From: Flavobacterium sp. ACAM 123 | Lineage (GTDB): Bacteria > Bacteroidota > Bacteroidia > Flavobacteriales > Flavobacteriaceae | Assembly (NCBI RefSeq): GCF_000264055.1 | Contig: NZ_AJXL01000020.1 | Coordinates: 1-45,689 of the forward strand | DNA length: 45,689 nucleotides | Direction of reading: 5' to 3' | In this document: one piece after another, positions 8,082 to 14,896 of the stretch | Position numbering within the stretch: position 1 is the first letter of the stretch | Layout: every line of letters starts with the position of its first letter | Notes under the pieces: model-generated | The model's input: only the letters and a program-made list of their open reading frames with translations | Database searches by the model: none | What the model was told of the DNA's origin: nothing | Program-made: the position numbers and the translations under genes

Positions 8082-8330
8082 ATGTCCAGACAAATAAAAC
8101 TACTATGGGATTTCCGTGGGCCTGCTTCCGCGAAAACAGCAGAACATCACGAAATTCACTTAAAAGAGTACATCGCAATGGAAAAATTGCCATTGAACAT
8201 TACCGGTTTTGAGATCCAAGGTGAAATGCAGGCTATCGCGTTTATGGTAGTAACTGATGAAAACATGATTCAGGTAAGAGATGCCCTGAAACCGCACCGC
8301 GGCGAACTTTATGAAGAAAGTGGGCAGTAG
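8082..8330 (+). CDS. Small conserved hypothetical protein (82 aa)
   Basis: An 82-residue soluble protein beginning MSRQIKLLWDFRGP, with no signal peptide, cysteine or membrane segment. It has a histidine-rich ETAEHH-like segment near residues 18-25 (SAKTAEHHEIHL). The size and alternating pattern suggest a small alpha/beta fold. It resembles short conserved proteins seen across Flavobacteriia, but I know no function. Its own promoter (8023-8054) and convergent orientation to recQ make it monocistronic. Heptamer repeats begin one base after its stop codon. Confidence 0.75.
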   Translation: MSRQIKLLWDFRGPASAKTAEHHEIHLKEYIAMEKLPLNITGFEIQGEMQAIAFMVVTDENMIQVRDALKPHRGELYEESGQ

Positions 8331-8331
8331 T

Positions 8332-8373
8332 CAGTGAAGAGTAGTCAGCAATTAGTATTCATTTTACAGTACC
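8332..8373 (+). repeat. Degenerate heptamer repeat after the 82-aa gene
   Basis: Directly after the stop, the sequence falls into 7-base steps: CAGTGAA, GAGTAGT, CAGCAAT, TAGTATT, CATTTTA, CAGTACC. This is the same CAGTNNT-like repeat found after recQ, lptB, the four-helix-bundle gene and the GH25 gene, always in the sense orientation of the gene it follows. Confidence 0.6.
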
Positions 8374-8394
8374 TCTGCACACTAAAAACCAGTT

Positions 8395-8466
8395 TGTCAT
8401 TCTGAGGTACGAAGAATCTCATCAAGCTGCTCACCTAACGGTGATTCCTCCTTCGTCAGAATGACA
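8395..8466. repeat. Palindromic interspersed repeat (TGTCATTCTGA element)
   Basis: The left arm TGTCATTCTGAGGTACGAAG and the right arm CTTCGTCAGAATGACA are near inverted copies, separated by about 36 bases containing AATCTC and GATTCC. The 72-base element sits between two convergent genes. Elements with this TGTCATTCTGA...TCAGAATGACA pattern are common dispersed repeats in flavobacterial genomes; that statement is from memory. It could fold into a cruciform or act as a bidirectional terminator. No transposase is present. Confidence 0.75.
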
Positions 8467-8514
8467 AGTTTACGGATATGTTTTATCAGTATTTTCAAAA
8501 GTCAAATAGTACCA

Positions 8515-8545
8515 GAATCTCTGAACAGTGCAAACTGAGCACTTT
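8515..8545 (-). repeat. Degenerate heptamer repeat after recQ
   Basis: On the minus strand, just beyond the recQ stop, the sequence reads in 7-base steps CAGTTTG, CACTGTT, CAGAGAT, TCTGGTA. It matches the CAGTNNT-like repeats at the ends of four other genes, in the sense orientation of recQ. Confidence 0.5.
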
Positions 8546-10741
8546 CTAGTTCGCTACTTCGCTGATAAATTTAATTCGCATCAAGCGCAGTTCATCAATA
8601 TCGTACTCTCCTTCAAATTCTTTTAAAGCGCCTTCTATCTTATCTGATTCTGATTCCATAAAGTAATCATGAATCTCCTCTTGTTGTTCGTCATCGAGCA
8701 TTTCGTCGACCCAGTATTTGATATTCAACTTAGTCCCTGAGTAAACTATTTGTTCCATTTCCTTCAGTAAGGCTTCCATGGTCAACCCTTTCGCTTTAGC
8801 GATATCATCTAAAGATAATTTTCTGTCGACGTTTTGAATAATATATAATTTGATGGCTGACTTGATTCCTGTCGATTTTACAACCAGATCGTCTGGGCGC
8901 AAGATCTCATTATCTAGCACATACCTATTTATTAATTCGACAAATTCAACACCGTATTTCTTCGCCTTTCCTTCTCCCACTCCATGAATATGAATTAATT
9001 CACTTAGAGAAATAGGATATTTTAGGGCCATATCTTCCAATGAAGGATCTTGAAAAACAACAAATGGTGGTAGCCCTAGTTTCTTGGAAACTTTTTTACG
9101 TAAATCACGTAACATACCCATCAAAACCTCATCTATTGCCCCCGAAGATTTAGACGCACTTACAATTGCTTGGTCGCCCGCCTCGTTATATTGATGATCT
9201 TCCGACATCATAAAAGAGCTTGGTTTTTTAATAAAATCCAATCCTTTATCCGTGATTTTTACGATACCATAGGTCTCAATGTCTTTATACAAAAACCCTC
9301 CCACGAGAACTTGTCGCAGTAAGGCCATCCAATATTTTTCATCAAAGGCAACTCCACCTCCGAAAAAAGATTGAGAATCCGTTCTATGGGCTTTAATTAT
9401 GGCATTGACTCTACCGATTAGTGTAAAAACAATTTCCTTAGATTTATATAAGTGTCTTGTGTCTCTTACCACTTCCAGCAATTTCACTACCTGATCTTTG
9501 GCTTCCACTTTTACTTTTGGATTTCTTACATTGTCATCCATATCGGCACCTTCGCCTGTTACACCGTCGAATTCTTCACCAAAATAATGGAGTAAAAACT
9601 TTCTTCTCGAAATTGAAGTTTCGGCATAGGCTACCACTTCTTGCAATAAAGCAAATCCAATTTCCTGTTCGGCAACTGGTTTACCAGACATGAATTTTTC
9701 TAATTTTTCTACATCTTTATAAGAATAGTAAGCAAGACAATGTCCTTCGCCGCCATCCCTACCGGCACGACCCGTTTCCTGATAATAGCTTTCAAGTGAT
9801 TTTGGAATATCATGATGAATCACAAAACGAACATCCGGTTTGTCAATTCCCATCCCAAAAGCAATTGTCGCCACGACTACCTCAACATCCTCCATAAGAA
9901 ACATGTCTTGATGCCTTGCTCGTGTTTTTGCGTCTAATCCTGCGTGATAAGGCACTGCACTTATTCCGTTCACCTGTAATACATGGGCAATTGCCTCTAC
10001 TTTTTTACGGCTCAGGCAATAAATAATTCCAGATTTTCCTTGATGCTGTTTTATAAAACGAATGATATCTGACTCTACATTTTTGGTCTTTGTGCGAATC
10101 TCATAATACAGATTAGGCCTGTTAAATGATGCTTTAAAAGTAGTCGCATCACACATGTCTAAATTTTTCAGAATATCTTCCTGAACTTTTGGGGTCGCCG
10201 TAGCGGTAAGACCGATGACAGGAACATCGCCCAATTGTTTAATTATATTTTTTAAATTTCTATATTCTGGTCTAAAATCATGACCCCACTCAGAGATGCA
10301 ATGTGCTTCATCAATAGCTACAAAAGAAACGGTCACGTTTTTAAGAAAAGTGACATTTTCCTCTTTTGTCAAAGATTCTGGAGCCACATACAACAGCTTG
10401 GTTAATCCGGAAGTGATGTCCTTTCTAACTTGAGCAATCTCTGTTTTCGTAAGTGATGAATTTAAAACATGGGCAATACCTTTTTCTGAAGATAAACTTC
10501 TAATGGCATCGACTTGGTTTTTCATTAAGGCAATCAACGGTGAAACAACAATAGCTGTCCCATCTTGAATCAAAGCTGGGAGCTGATAACAAAGTGATTT
10601 ACCACCACCCGTAGGCATAATTACAAACGTATTCTGCCGGTTAAGTAAACTTTTAATAACCTGTTCTTGCAACCCCTTAAATTGACCAAAGCCAAAATAT
10701 TTTTTTAATTCTTTATGGATATCAATTTCGTTTGAATTCAT
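8546..10741 (-). CDS. recQ: ATP-dependent DNA helicase RecQ
   Basis: A 3'-5' DNA helicase of recombination and replication-fork repair. The 731 residues hold Walker A at 43-49 (TGGGKS), the DEAH box at 144-147 followed by CISEWGHDFR, the SF2 motif QETGRAGRDG near residue 325, a RecQ-C region, and an HRDC domain around 540-610 (LPPFVVFQD, LIHIHGVGEGKAKKYG). Unlike E. coli RecQ, the RQC zinc site has no cysteines: after SISRRKFLLHYFGEEF comes GEGADMDDN where CxxCxxC would lie. The frame is intact and of normal length for Bacteroidetes. A heptamer repeat follows the stop. Divergent from kdsD. Confidence 0.95.
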   Translation of the reverse strand: MNSNEIDIHKELKKYFGFGQFKGLQEQVIKSLLNRQNTFVIMPTGGGKSLCYQLPALIQDGTAIVVSPLIALMKNQVDAIRSLSSEKGIAHVLNSSLTKTEIAQVRKDITSGLTKLLYVAPESLTKEENVTFLKNVTVSFVAIDEAHCISEWGHDFRPEYRNLKNIIKQLGDVPVIGLTATATPKVQEDILKNLDMCDATTFKASFNRPNLYYEIRTKTKNVESDIIRFIKQHQGKSGIIYCLSRKKVEAIAHVLQVNGISAVPYHAGLDAKTRARHQDMFLMEDVEVVVATIAFGMGIDKPDVRFVIHHDIPKSLESYYQETGRAGRDGGEGHCLAYYSYKDVEKLEKFMSGKPVAEQEIGFALLQEVVAYAETSISRRKFLLHYFGEEFDGVTGEGADMDDNVRNPKVKVEAKDQVVKLLEVVRDTRHLYKSKEIVFTLIGRVNAIIKAHRTDSQSFFGGGVAFDEKYWMALLRQVLVGGFLYKDIETYGIVKITDKGLDFIKKPSSFMMSEDHQYNEAGDQAIVSASKSSGAIDEVLMGMLRDLRKKVSKKLGLPPFVVFQDPSLEDMALKYPISLSELIHIHGVGEGKAKKYGVEFVELINRYVLDNEILRPDDLVVKSTGIKSAIKLYIIQNVDRKLSLDDIAKAKGLTMEALLKEMEQIVYSGTKLNIKYWVDEMLDDEQQEEIHDYFMESESDKIEGALKEFEGEYDIDELRLMRIKFISEVAN

Positions 10742-10764
10742 TCTTTATTATGTGGTATTTTGTA

Positions 10765-10772
10765 TAAATTTG
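10765..10772 (+). promoter_or_regulatory. Candidate -7 element (TAAATTTG) for the kdsD unit
   Basis: TAAATTTG matches TAnnTTTG and lies in the recQ/kdsD divergent gap. It is downstream of the GTG at 10752 that would give the longest reading, so it supports initiation at the TTG at 10827. No convincing -33. Confidence 0.45.
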
Positions 10773-10826
10773 CATCATATAAAGATACAAAATTCTTTTA
10801 CACATACAAACTTTAAAAATTCTGTT

Positions 10827-11792
10827 TTGATATCGAAAGAAAACATATTGGCGATAGCCAAAAAAACTATTCTATCTGAAAGCCAGTCAATTACAAAACT
10901 AACTGATTTTCTTGACGATAATTTTTCAGATGCAACGCAGGCAATCTATAATTCAACCGGAAGATTAATCGTAACCGGAATCGGAAAAAGCGCGATTATC
11001 GCCCAAAAAATAGTGGCTACATTTAATTCTACAGGAACACCTTCCCTGTTTCTTCATGCCTCTGAAGCCATTCACGGCGACTTGGGTATGGTACTAAAGG
11101 ACGATATTATTATTTGCATTTCAAAAAGTGGAAACAGTCCTGAAATAAAAGCAGTTGTTCCCTTTTTAAAACGTTTTGGAAACACACTGATTGCCATTAC
11201 CGGAAACACGACTTCCTTTCTTGCAAAAGGGTCGGATTATGTATTAAATACCACCGTAGACGCTGAAGCCTGCCCTAATAATCTGGCTCCTACCAATAGC
11301 ACTACCGCCCAATTAGTGATGGGTGATGCGATTGCCGTTTGCCTGATGGAAATGCATAATTTCACTGCCGAAGATTTTGCAAAATACCATCCGGGAGGTG
11401 CTTTGGGCAAAAAATTATTACTGAGGGTTAATGACATGCTAGAACATAGTTTAAAACCTATGGTTTCCCCAGATACAGCAATAAAGAAAGTGATTTTTGA
11501 AATCTCAGAAAAACGTCTTGGTGTTACAGCAGTTGTCGAAAACAACACCGTTATCGGAATCATAACAGACGGTGACATTAGAAGAATGTTAAACGAAAGG
11601 GATTCTTTTACAGAATTGACCGCGAAAGACATTATGACCAAAAATCCAAAATTAATTCAATCAAATGACATGGTTGTTGACGCACTGAATATCCTCGAAG
11701 ATTTCTCCATCACACAATTAGTTGTGGTAGACCATGGCGAGTATAAAGGCGTTTTACATTTACATGACATTTTAAAAGAAGGAATAGTATAA
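10827..11792 (+). CDS. kdsD: D-arabinose-5-phosphate isomerase, KpsF/GutQ family
   Basis: Converts ribulose-5-phosphate to arabinose-5-phosphate, the first step toward Kdo for LPS inner core. An N-terminal SIS domain contains TGIGKSA and SKSGNSPEIK, followed by EACPNNLAPTNSTTAQ and KYHPGGALGKKL. Two CBS domains make up the C-terminal third. I choose the TTG at 10827 (reading MISKENILAIAKK, 321 aa), which matches usual family length. The longer reading from GTG 10752 adds a hydrophilic 25-residue tail that overlaps a promoter-like element. The stop overlaps the tatC ATG by one base (TAATG). With lptB three genes later, the group serves envelope biogenesis. Confidence 0.92.
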   Translation: MISKENILAIAKKTILSESQSITKLTDFLDDNFSDATQAIYNSTGRLIVTGIGKSAIIAQKIVATFNSTGTPSLFLHASEAIHGDLGMVLKDDIIICISKSGNSPEIKAVVPFLKRFGNTLIAITGNTTSFLAKGSDYVLNTTVDAEACPNNLAPTNSTTAQLVMGDAIAVCLMEMHNFTAEDFAKYHPGGALGKKLLLRVNDMLEHSLKPMVSPDTAIKKVIFEISEKRLGVTAVVENNTVIGIITDGDIRRMLNERDSFTELTAKDIMTKNPKLIQSNDMVVDALNILEDFSITQLVVVDHGEYKGVLHLHDILKEGIV

Positions 11793-12598
11793 TGGCAAAG
11801 AAAAATCAAAACGAAATGTCGTTCTTAGATCATCTTGAAGATTTAAGATGGTTATTGGTGCGTAGCACACTGGCAATAGTGATTATGGCTATTGCCACAT
11901 ATTTTTTTAGTGATTACTTGTTTGACACCATCATATTTGGACCTGTAAGACCCACATTTACTACGTATCAATTTTTCTGCGAACTATCCCAATCCTTGGG
12001 TTTAACAGATAGTTTCTGTATTACTGAATTCCCCTTTATCATCCAGAATACCTCCATGGAAGGACAAGTAAACGTCTTTATTTGGGTTTGTCTTCTTGCT
12101 GGATTTATTTTAAGCTTTCCTTATATTTTATGGGAAATATGGAAATTTATAAGTCCGGCACTCTATAAGAATGAAAAGAAAAACGCTAAGGCATTCATCT
12201 TTTTTTCTTCGCTACTTTTCTTTATTGGAGTCCTGTTTGGCTATTATATCGTGATTCCCATGTCAGTCAACTTTGTAGCTACTTTTAAAGTCAGTGACCT
12301 CGTCCTCAATCAATTTACATTAGACTCTTATATTGGGTTGGTAAAAACCTCTGTTCTAGCAAGTGGACTGTTTTTTGAATTGCCAATTATTATTTATTTC
12401 TTGACAAAACTGGGGTTAGTTACTCCTGCGTTTTTAAGAACCTATCGCAAATACGCTATCGTACTTGTCCTCATTGTAGCTGCCATCGTAACGCCACCAG
12501 ATGTTGTAAGTCAAACTATCGTTGCAATACCAATGTTATTAATCTATGAAGCAAGTATCTTTATTTCAGTACTTGTATCTAAAAATAAAAAAGAATAA
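11792..12598 (+). CDS. tatC: Sec-independent protein translocase TatC
   Basis: The twin-arginine translocase receptor subunit, a six-helix inner-membrane protein of 268 residues. The N-terminal signature FLDHLEDLRW (residues 10-19) contacts the twin-arginine signal. The conserved segment AGFILSFPYILWEIWKFISPALY (split here as AGFILSFPYILWEIW then KFISPALY), a KNAKAF loop and the C-terminal VTPPDV motif are all present. A long first periplasmic loop (about residues 40-95) is typical of Bacteroidetes TatC. It is coupled to kdsD by a one-base overlap and followed two bases later by the AhpD-like gene. tatA is not in the window. Confidence 0.95.
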   Translation: MAKKNQNEMSFLDHLEDLRWLLVRSTLAIVIMAIATYFFSDYLFDTIIFGPVRPTFTTYQFFCELSQSLGLTDSFCITEFPFIIQNTSMEGQVNVFIWVCLLAGFILSFPYILWEIWKFISPALYKNEKKNAKAFIFFSSLLFFIGVLFGYYIVIPMSVNFVATFKVSDLVLNQFTLDSYIGLVKTSVLASGLFFELPIIIYFLTKLGLVTPAFLRTYRKYAIVLVLIVAAIVTPPDVVSQTIVAIPMLLIYEASIFISVLVSKNKKE

Positions 12599-12600
12599 TT

Positions 12601-12954
12601 ATGAGTGCTATTATTGAAGAATTTAATGACTATCGTTCTAAGATGAACGAAAAATTACTGGCTGACAACAACAAAATAGTGAAACGTATTTTCAATCTTG
12701 ACACTAATGCTTATGCAGCCGGTGCTCTTGATGTGAAAACAAAAGAACTATTGGGTTTAGTGGCTTCTGCTGTTTTACGTTGTGACGATTGTGTAAAATA
12801 CCATTTGGAAACCAGTCATAAAATTGGGGTAACCAAAGAAGAAATGATGGAAGCAATGGGAATTGCAACTTTAGTGGGTGGAACCATCGTAGTACCGCAC
12901 TTACGTAGGGCTTATGAGTTCTGGGAAGCATTAGACGAAACCGCAACAAAATAA
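12601..12954 (+). CDS. Carboxymuconolactone decarboxylase / AhpD-like protein
   Basis: A 117-residue AhpD-fold protein. The signature CDDCVKYH has the redox pair C61 and C64 and a nearby H68, as in AhpD-like alkylhydroperoxidases, so a thiol-disulfide or peroxidase role fits better than true carboxymuconolactone decarboxylation. There is no signal peptide. It lies two bases after the tatC stop and is certainly part of the same unit. A kdsD-tatC-CMD-lptB order appears to be usual for flavobacteria; that is recollection rather than computation. The partner and substrate are unknown. Confidence 0.9.
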   Translation: MSAIIEEFNDYRSKMNEKLLADNNKIVKRIFNLDTNAYAAGALDVKTKELLGLVASAVLRCDDCVKYHLETSHKIGVTKEEMMEAMGIATLVGGTIVVPHLRRAYEFWEALDETATK

Positions 12955-13044
12955 TAGTCTTCTTCTTTGATAACTAATGGGGGCACCTAGCCGCTATAGC
13001 CCAAGAATTCCACTTAAAAAAGAAACTAAATAATTGTTAATAGG

Positions 13045-13076
13045 GTTATTTGTTAATTTGGTTATTCGTTAATTTG
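13045..13076 (+). repeat. Two tandem 16-bp repeats upstream of lptB
   Basis: GTTATTTGTTAATTTG (13045-13060) is followed immediately by GTTATTCGTTAATTTG (13061-13076), with a single mismatch. Further short direct repeats of the type GATTAAAC/AATTAAAC follow to about 13105. They fill the gap between the AhpD-like gene and lptB. Confidence 0.65.
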
Positions 13077-13119
13077 ATACGATTAAACAATTAAACGATT
13101 ACCGTTTAAACCAAAGCAT

Positions 13120-13860
13120 ATGATTTTAAGAGCGGAGAATTTAGTGAAAACATACAAGGGAAGAAGTGTCGTAAAAGGCATTTCGGTCGAAGTAAACCAA
13201 GGGGAGATCGTTGGTCTACTTGGACCTAATGGTGCTGGAAAAACAACTTCTTTCTATATGATTGTAGGACTGGTTACGCCAAATTCAGGCAATATCTATC
13301 TTGACGATTTGAATATTACCGATTATCCAATGTACAAAAGGGCACAGCAAGGAATTGGGTATTTGGCGCAGGAAGCTTCTGTTTTCAGAAAGCTAAGTAT
13401 CGAAGACAATATCTTGAGCGTTTTACAATTGACCAAACTTTCCAAAGAAGAGCAGATTGCTAAAATGGAAAGTCTGATTGATGAATTTAGCTTAGAACAC
13501 ATCCGCACAAACCGAGGTGATTTACTATCGGGAGGAGAACGTCGTCGTACTGAAATTGCGAGATGCCTCGCTACGGATCCTAAATTTATTTTACTTGACG
13601 AGCCTTTTGCTGGTGTCGATCCTGTAGCTGTAGAAGACATTCAAAGAATTGTAGCCCAATTAAAAAATAAAAACATCGGAATCCTTATCACAGATCACAA
13701 CGTACAGGAAACTTTAGCTATTACTGATAAAACCTACCTAATGTTTGAAGGTGGAATCTTAAAAGCAGGAGTACCAGAAGAGTTAGTGGAAGATGAAATG
13801 GTACGTCGCGTGTACCTTGGACAGAATTTTGAGTTAAGAAAGAAAAAGATCGAGTTTTAA
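13120..13860 (+). CDS. lptB: LPS export ABC transporter ATP-binding protein LptB
   Basis: The ATPase that powers LPS extraction from the inner membrane through LptFG to the Lpt bridge. All ABC motifs are present in 246 residues: Walker A GPNGAGKT (35-42), a Q-loop in YLAQEASVFRKL, the signature LSGGE (136-140), Walker B FILLDE (156-161) and an H-loop in LITDHN (about 190). The LptB-type ERRRTEIAR after the signature distinguishes it from branched-chain amino acid ATPases. It lies 165 bases after the AhpD-like gene, so it may have its own promoter. LptF/G are not in this window. Heptamer repeats follow its stop. Confidence 0.95.
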   Translation: MILRAENLVKTYKGRSVVKGISVEVNQGEIVGLLGPNGAGKTTSFYMIVGLVTPNSGNIYLDDLNITDYPMYKRAQQGIGYLAQEASVFRKLSIEDNILSVLQLTKLSKEEQIAKMESLIDEFSLEHIRTNRGDLLSGGERRRTEIARCLATDPKFILLDEPFAGVDPVAVEDIQRIVAQLKNKNIGILITDHNVQETLAITDKTYLMFEGGILKAGVPEELVEDEMVRRVYLGQNFELRKKKIEF

Positions 13861-13865
13861 AAGAG

Positions 13866-14020
13866 GGGTCAGCTTTAGAAGAGTGGTCAGTATTCAGTGT
13901 ACAGTGATCAGTTTAAAAAAAAGCATACAGTGAATAGTATCCAGTGAGCAGATTTAAAAGAGTAATTAGTGGTCAGTTTTAAAAAAGTGGTCAGTATTCA
14001 GTGGTCAGTTCTAAAAAACG
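13866..14020 (+). repeat. Degenerate heptamer repeat after lptB
   Basis: From just after the lptB stop to about 14020, CAGT units recur at a spacing of 7 or near multiples of 7: CAGTATT, CAGTGTA, CAGTGAT, CAGTTTA, then later CAGTATT, CAGTGGT, CAGTTCT. The stretch lies between lptB and the next small gene and has lptB-sense orientation. It is the inverse complement of the CACTGAATACTGAT array at 14818-14873. Confidence 0.7.
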
Positions 14021-14065
14021 AACCTTATTTTAAAATCAAATCTAAAACTTAAACCAATTTGTATT

Positions 14066-14296
14066 ATGAGCCAAAAAGAAAAACCGTCCAAAGAAACCCT
14101 GGAAAAATGGCACAAAGACCCCAATAATTGGAAGCTTGGCATCTTTTACTACAACAAAGAAGACAAACGCATACTGCCACCTAAAAGAATGGCCTGGGCT
14201 GGCTGGACAGTTAATTTTGCAAATTCCATTTCGGTTGCCGTTTTTGTGATTGTAATTATCATACTAATTGGAATAACCATTTACATGCCAAAATAA
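14066..14296 (+). CDS. Small membrane protein, DUF5808-like (76 aa)
   Basis: A 76-residue protein with a soluble N-terminal part and one C-terminal transmembrane helix (about residues 53-72, ISVAVFVIVIIILIGITIYM). The core has the pattern DPNNWKLGIFYYN, then D-x-R, then PPKRMAWAGWTVNFAN. This resembles the DUF5808 signature (W-x-L-G-x-x-Y-x-N ... KR-x-G-x-G-W-T-x-N-F), from memory. The function is unknown. It lies alone, with heptamer repeats on both sides. Confidence 0.75.
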   Translation: MSQKEKPSKETLEKWHKDPNNWKLGIFYYNKEDKRILPPKRMAWAGWTVNFANSISVAVFVIVIIILIGITIYMPK

Positions 14297-14299
14297 TGA

Positions 14300-14410
14300 G
14301 TGCGTGCTCCAATCCAAATCCTAAAAACTAAACACCGCAAACTGATTACTACAAACTGATTACTGAACAATACAAACTGAATACTGCAAACTGAACTGAT
14401 CACTGAATAC
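14300..14410 (-). repeat. Degenerate heptamer repeat after the four-helix-bundle gene
   Basis: On the minus strand, from the stop of the four-helix-bundle gene outward, 7-base units follow one another: CAGTTTG, CAGTATT, CAGTTTG, TATTGTT, CAGTAAT, CAGTTTG, TAGTAAT, CAGTTTG, CGGTGTT, TAGTTTT. The 7-base period is kept through about 10 consecutive units while the sequence drifts. Confidence 0.75.
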
Positions 14411-14782
14411 TTACTGAGTCACACCAAATTTATGCGGATTTAAAATCATGTAATTAATTAGTTTTCCAACTTCATTACTTTCAGTAAACAATTCATTGTA
14501 AACACTTTCAGTTATATAGTTGCATTTAAATGAAAACTCCAGCCAAACCTGAGTTTCTGAATTTTCGGCATCTGAATCTGTTAATTTGCTATGAAAATTT
14601 TTTGGATAGACCCTTTTTCTATAGGATTCTGAGATATTCGCTGGTACACTTCTTGATGAACGCCTAATTTGATCCGTTAACGAATACATTTCTTCTTTCG
14701 GAAATAGTTTTGTCATTTCAAAAATTTTCATCGCTAATGAAAATGATTTCTTGTAGGCCAATAAGTCTTGAAATTTCATCAT
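14411..14782 (-). CDS. Four-helix bundle protein (23S rRNA intervening-sequence protein family)
   Basis: A 123-residue, all-helical protein matching the S23/IVP family. It starts MMKFQDLLAYKKSFSLAMKI, continues with FPKEEMYSLTDQIRRSSRSVPANI, and has the ETQVWLEFS segment before the last helix. The family was first seen encoded inside inserts of 23S rRNA genes but is also widespread as stand-alone chromosomal genes of unknown role, as here. No rRNA is near. The gene is an island between two heptamer-repeat arrays, which hints at a mobile or recently acquired origin; that is inference. Confidence 0.88.
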   Translation of the reverse strand: MMKFQDLLAYKKSFSLAMKIFEMTKLFPKEEMYSLTDQIRRSSRSVPANISESYRKRVYPKNFHSKLTDSDAENSETQVWLEFSFKCNYITESVYNELFTESNEVGKLINYMILNPHKFGVTQ

Positions 14783-14817
14783 TTATAGTATTATTTTAAA
14801 GATTACTAATTACTGAC

Positions 14818-14896
14818 CACTGAATACTGATCACTGAATACTGATCACTGAATACTGATCACTGAATACTGATCGCTACACACTGAACACTGAACA
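14818..14896 (-). repeat. Heptamer repeat after the GH25 gene, with four perfect 14-bp tandem copies
   Basis: Four identical copies of CACTGAATACTGAT (plus strand) run without interruption from 14818 to 14873. Each is two heptamers; on the minus strand they read CAGTATT and CAGTGAT. Degenerate units (CAGTGTT, CAGTGTG) extend to the GH25 stop at 14897. The perfect copies suggest recent expansion. Confidence 0.9.

Noticed and set aside
11237-11641. 134-aa minus-strand open frame inside kdsD
   Set aside because: Antisense to conserved SIS and CBS coding sequence; shadow frame.
14818-14896. Possible CRISPR array at the 14-bp tandem repeats
   Set aside because: The units are contiguous with no spacers, far shorter than CRISPR repeats, and no cas gene is nearby.
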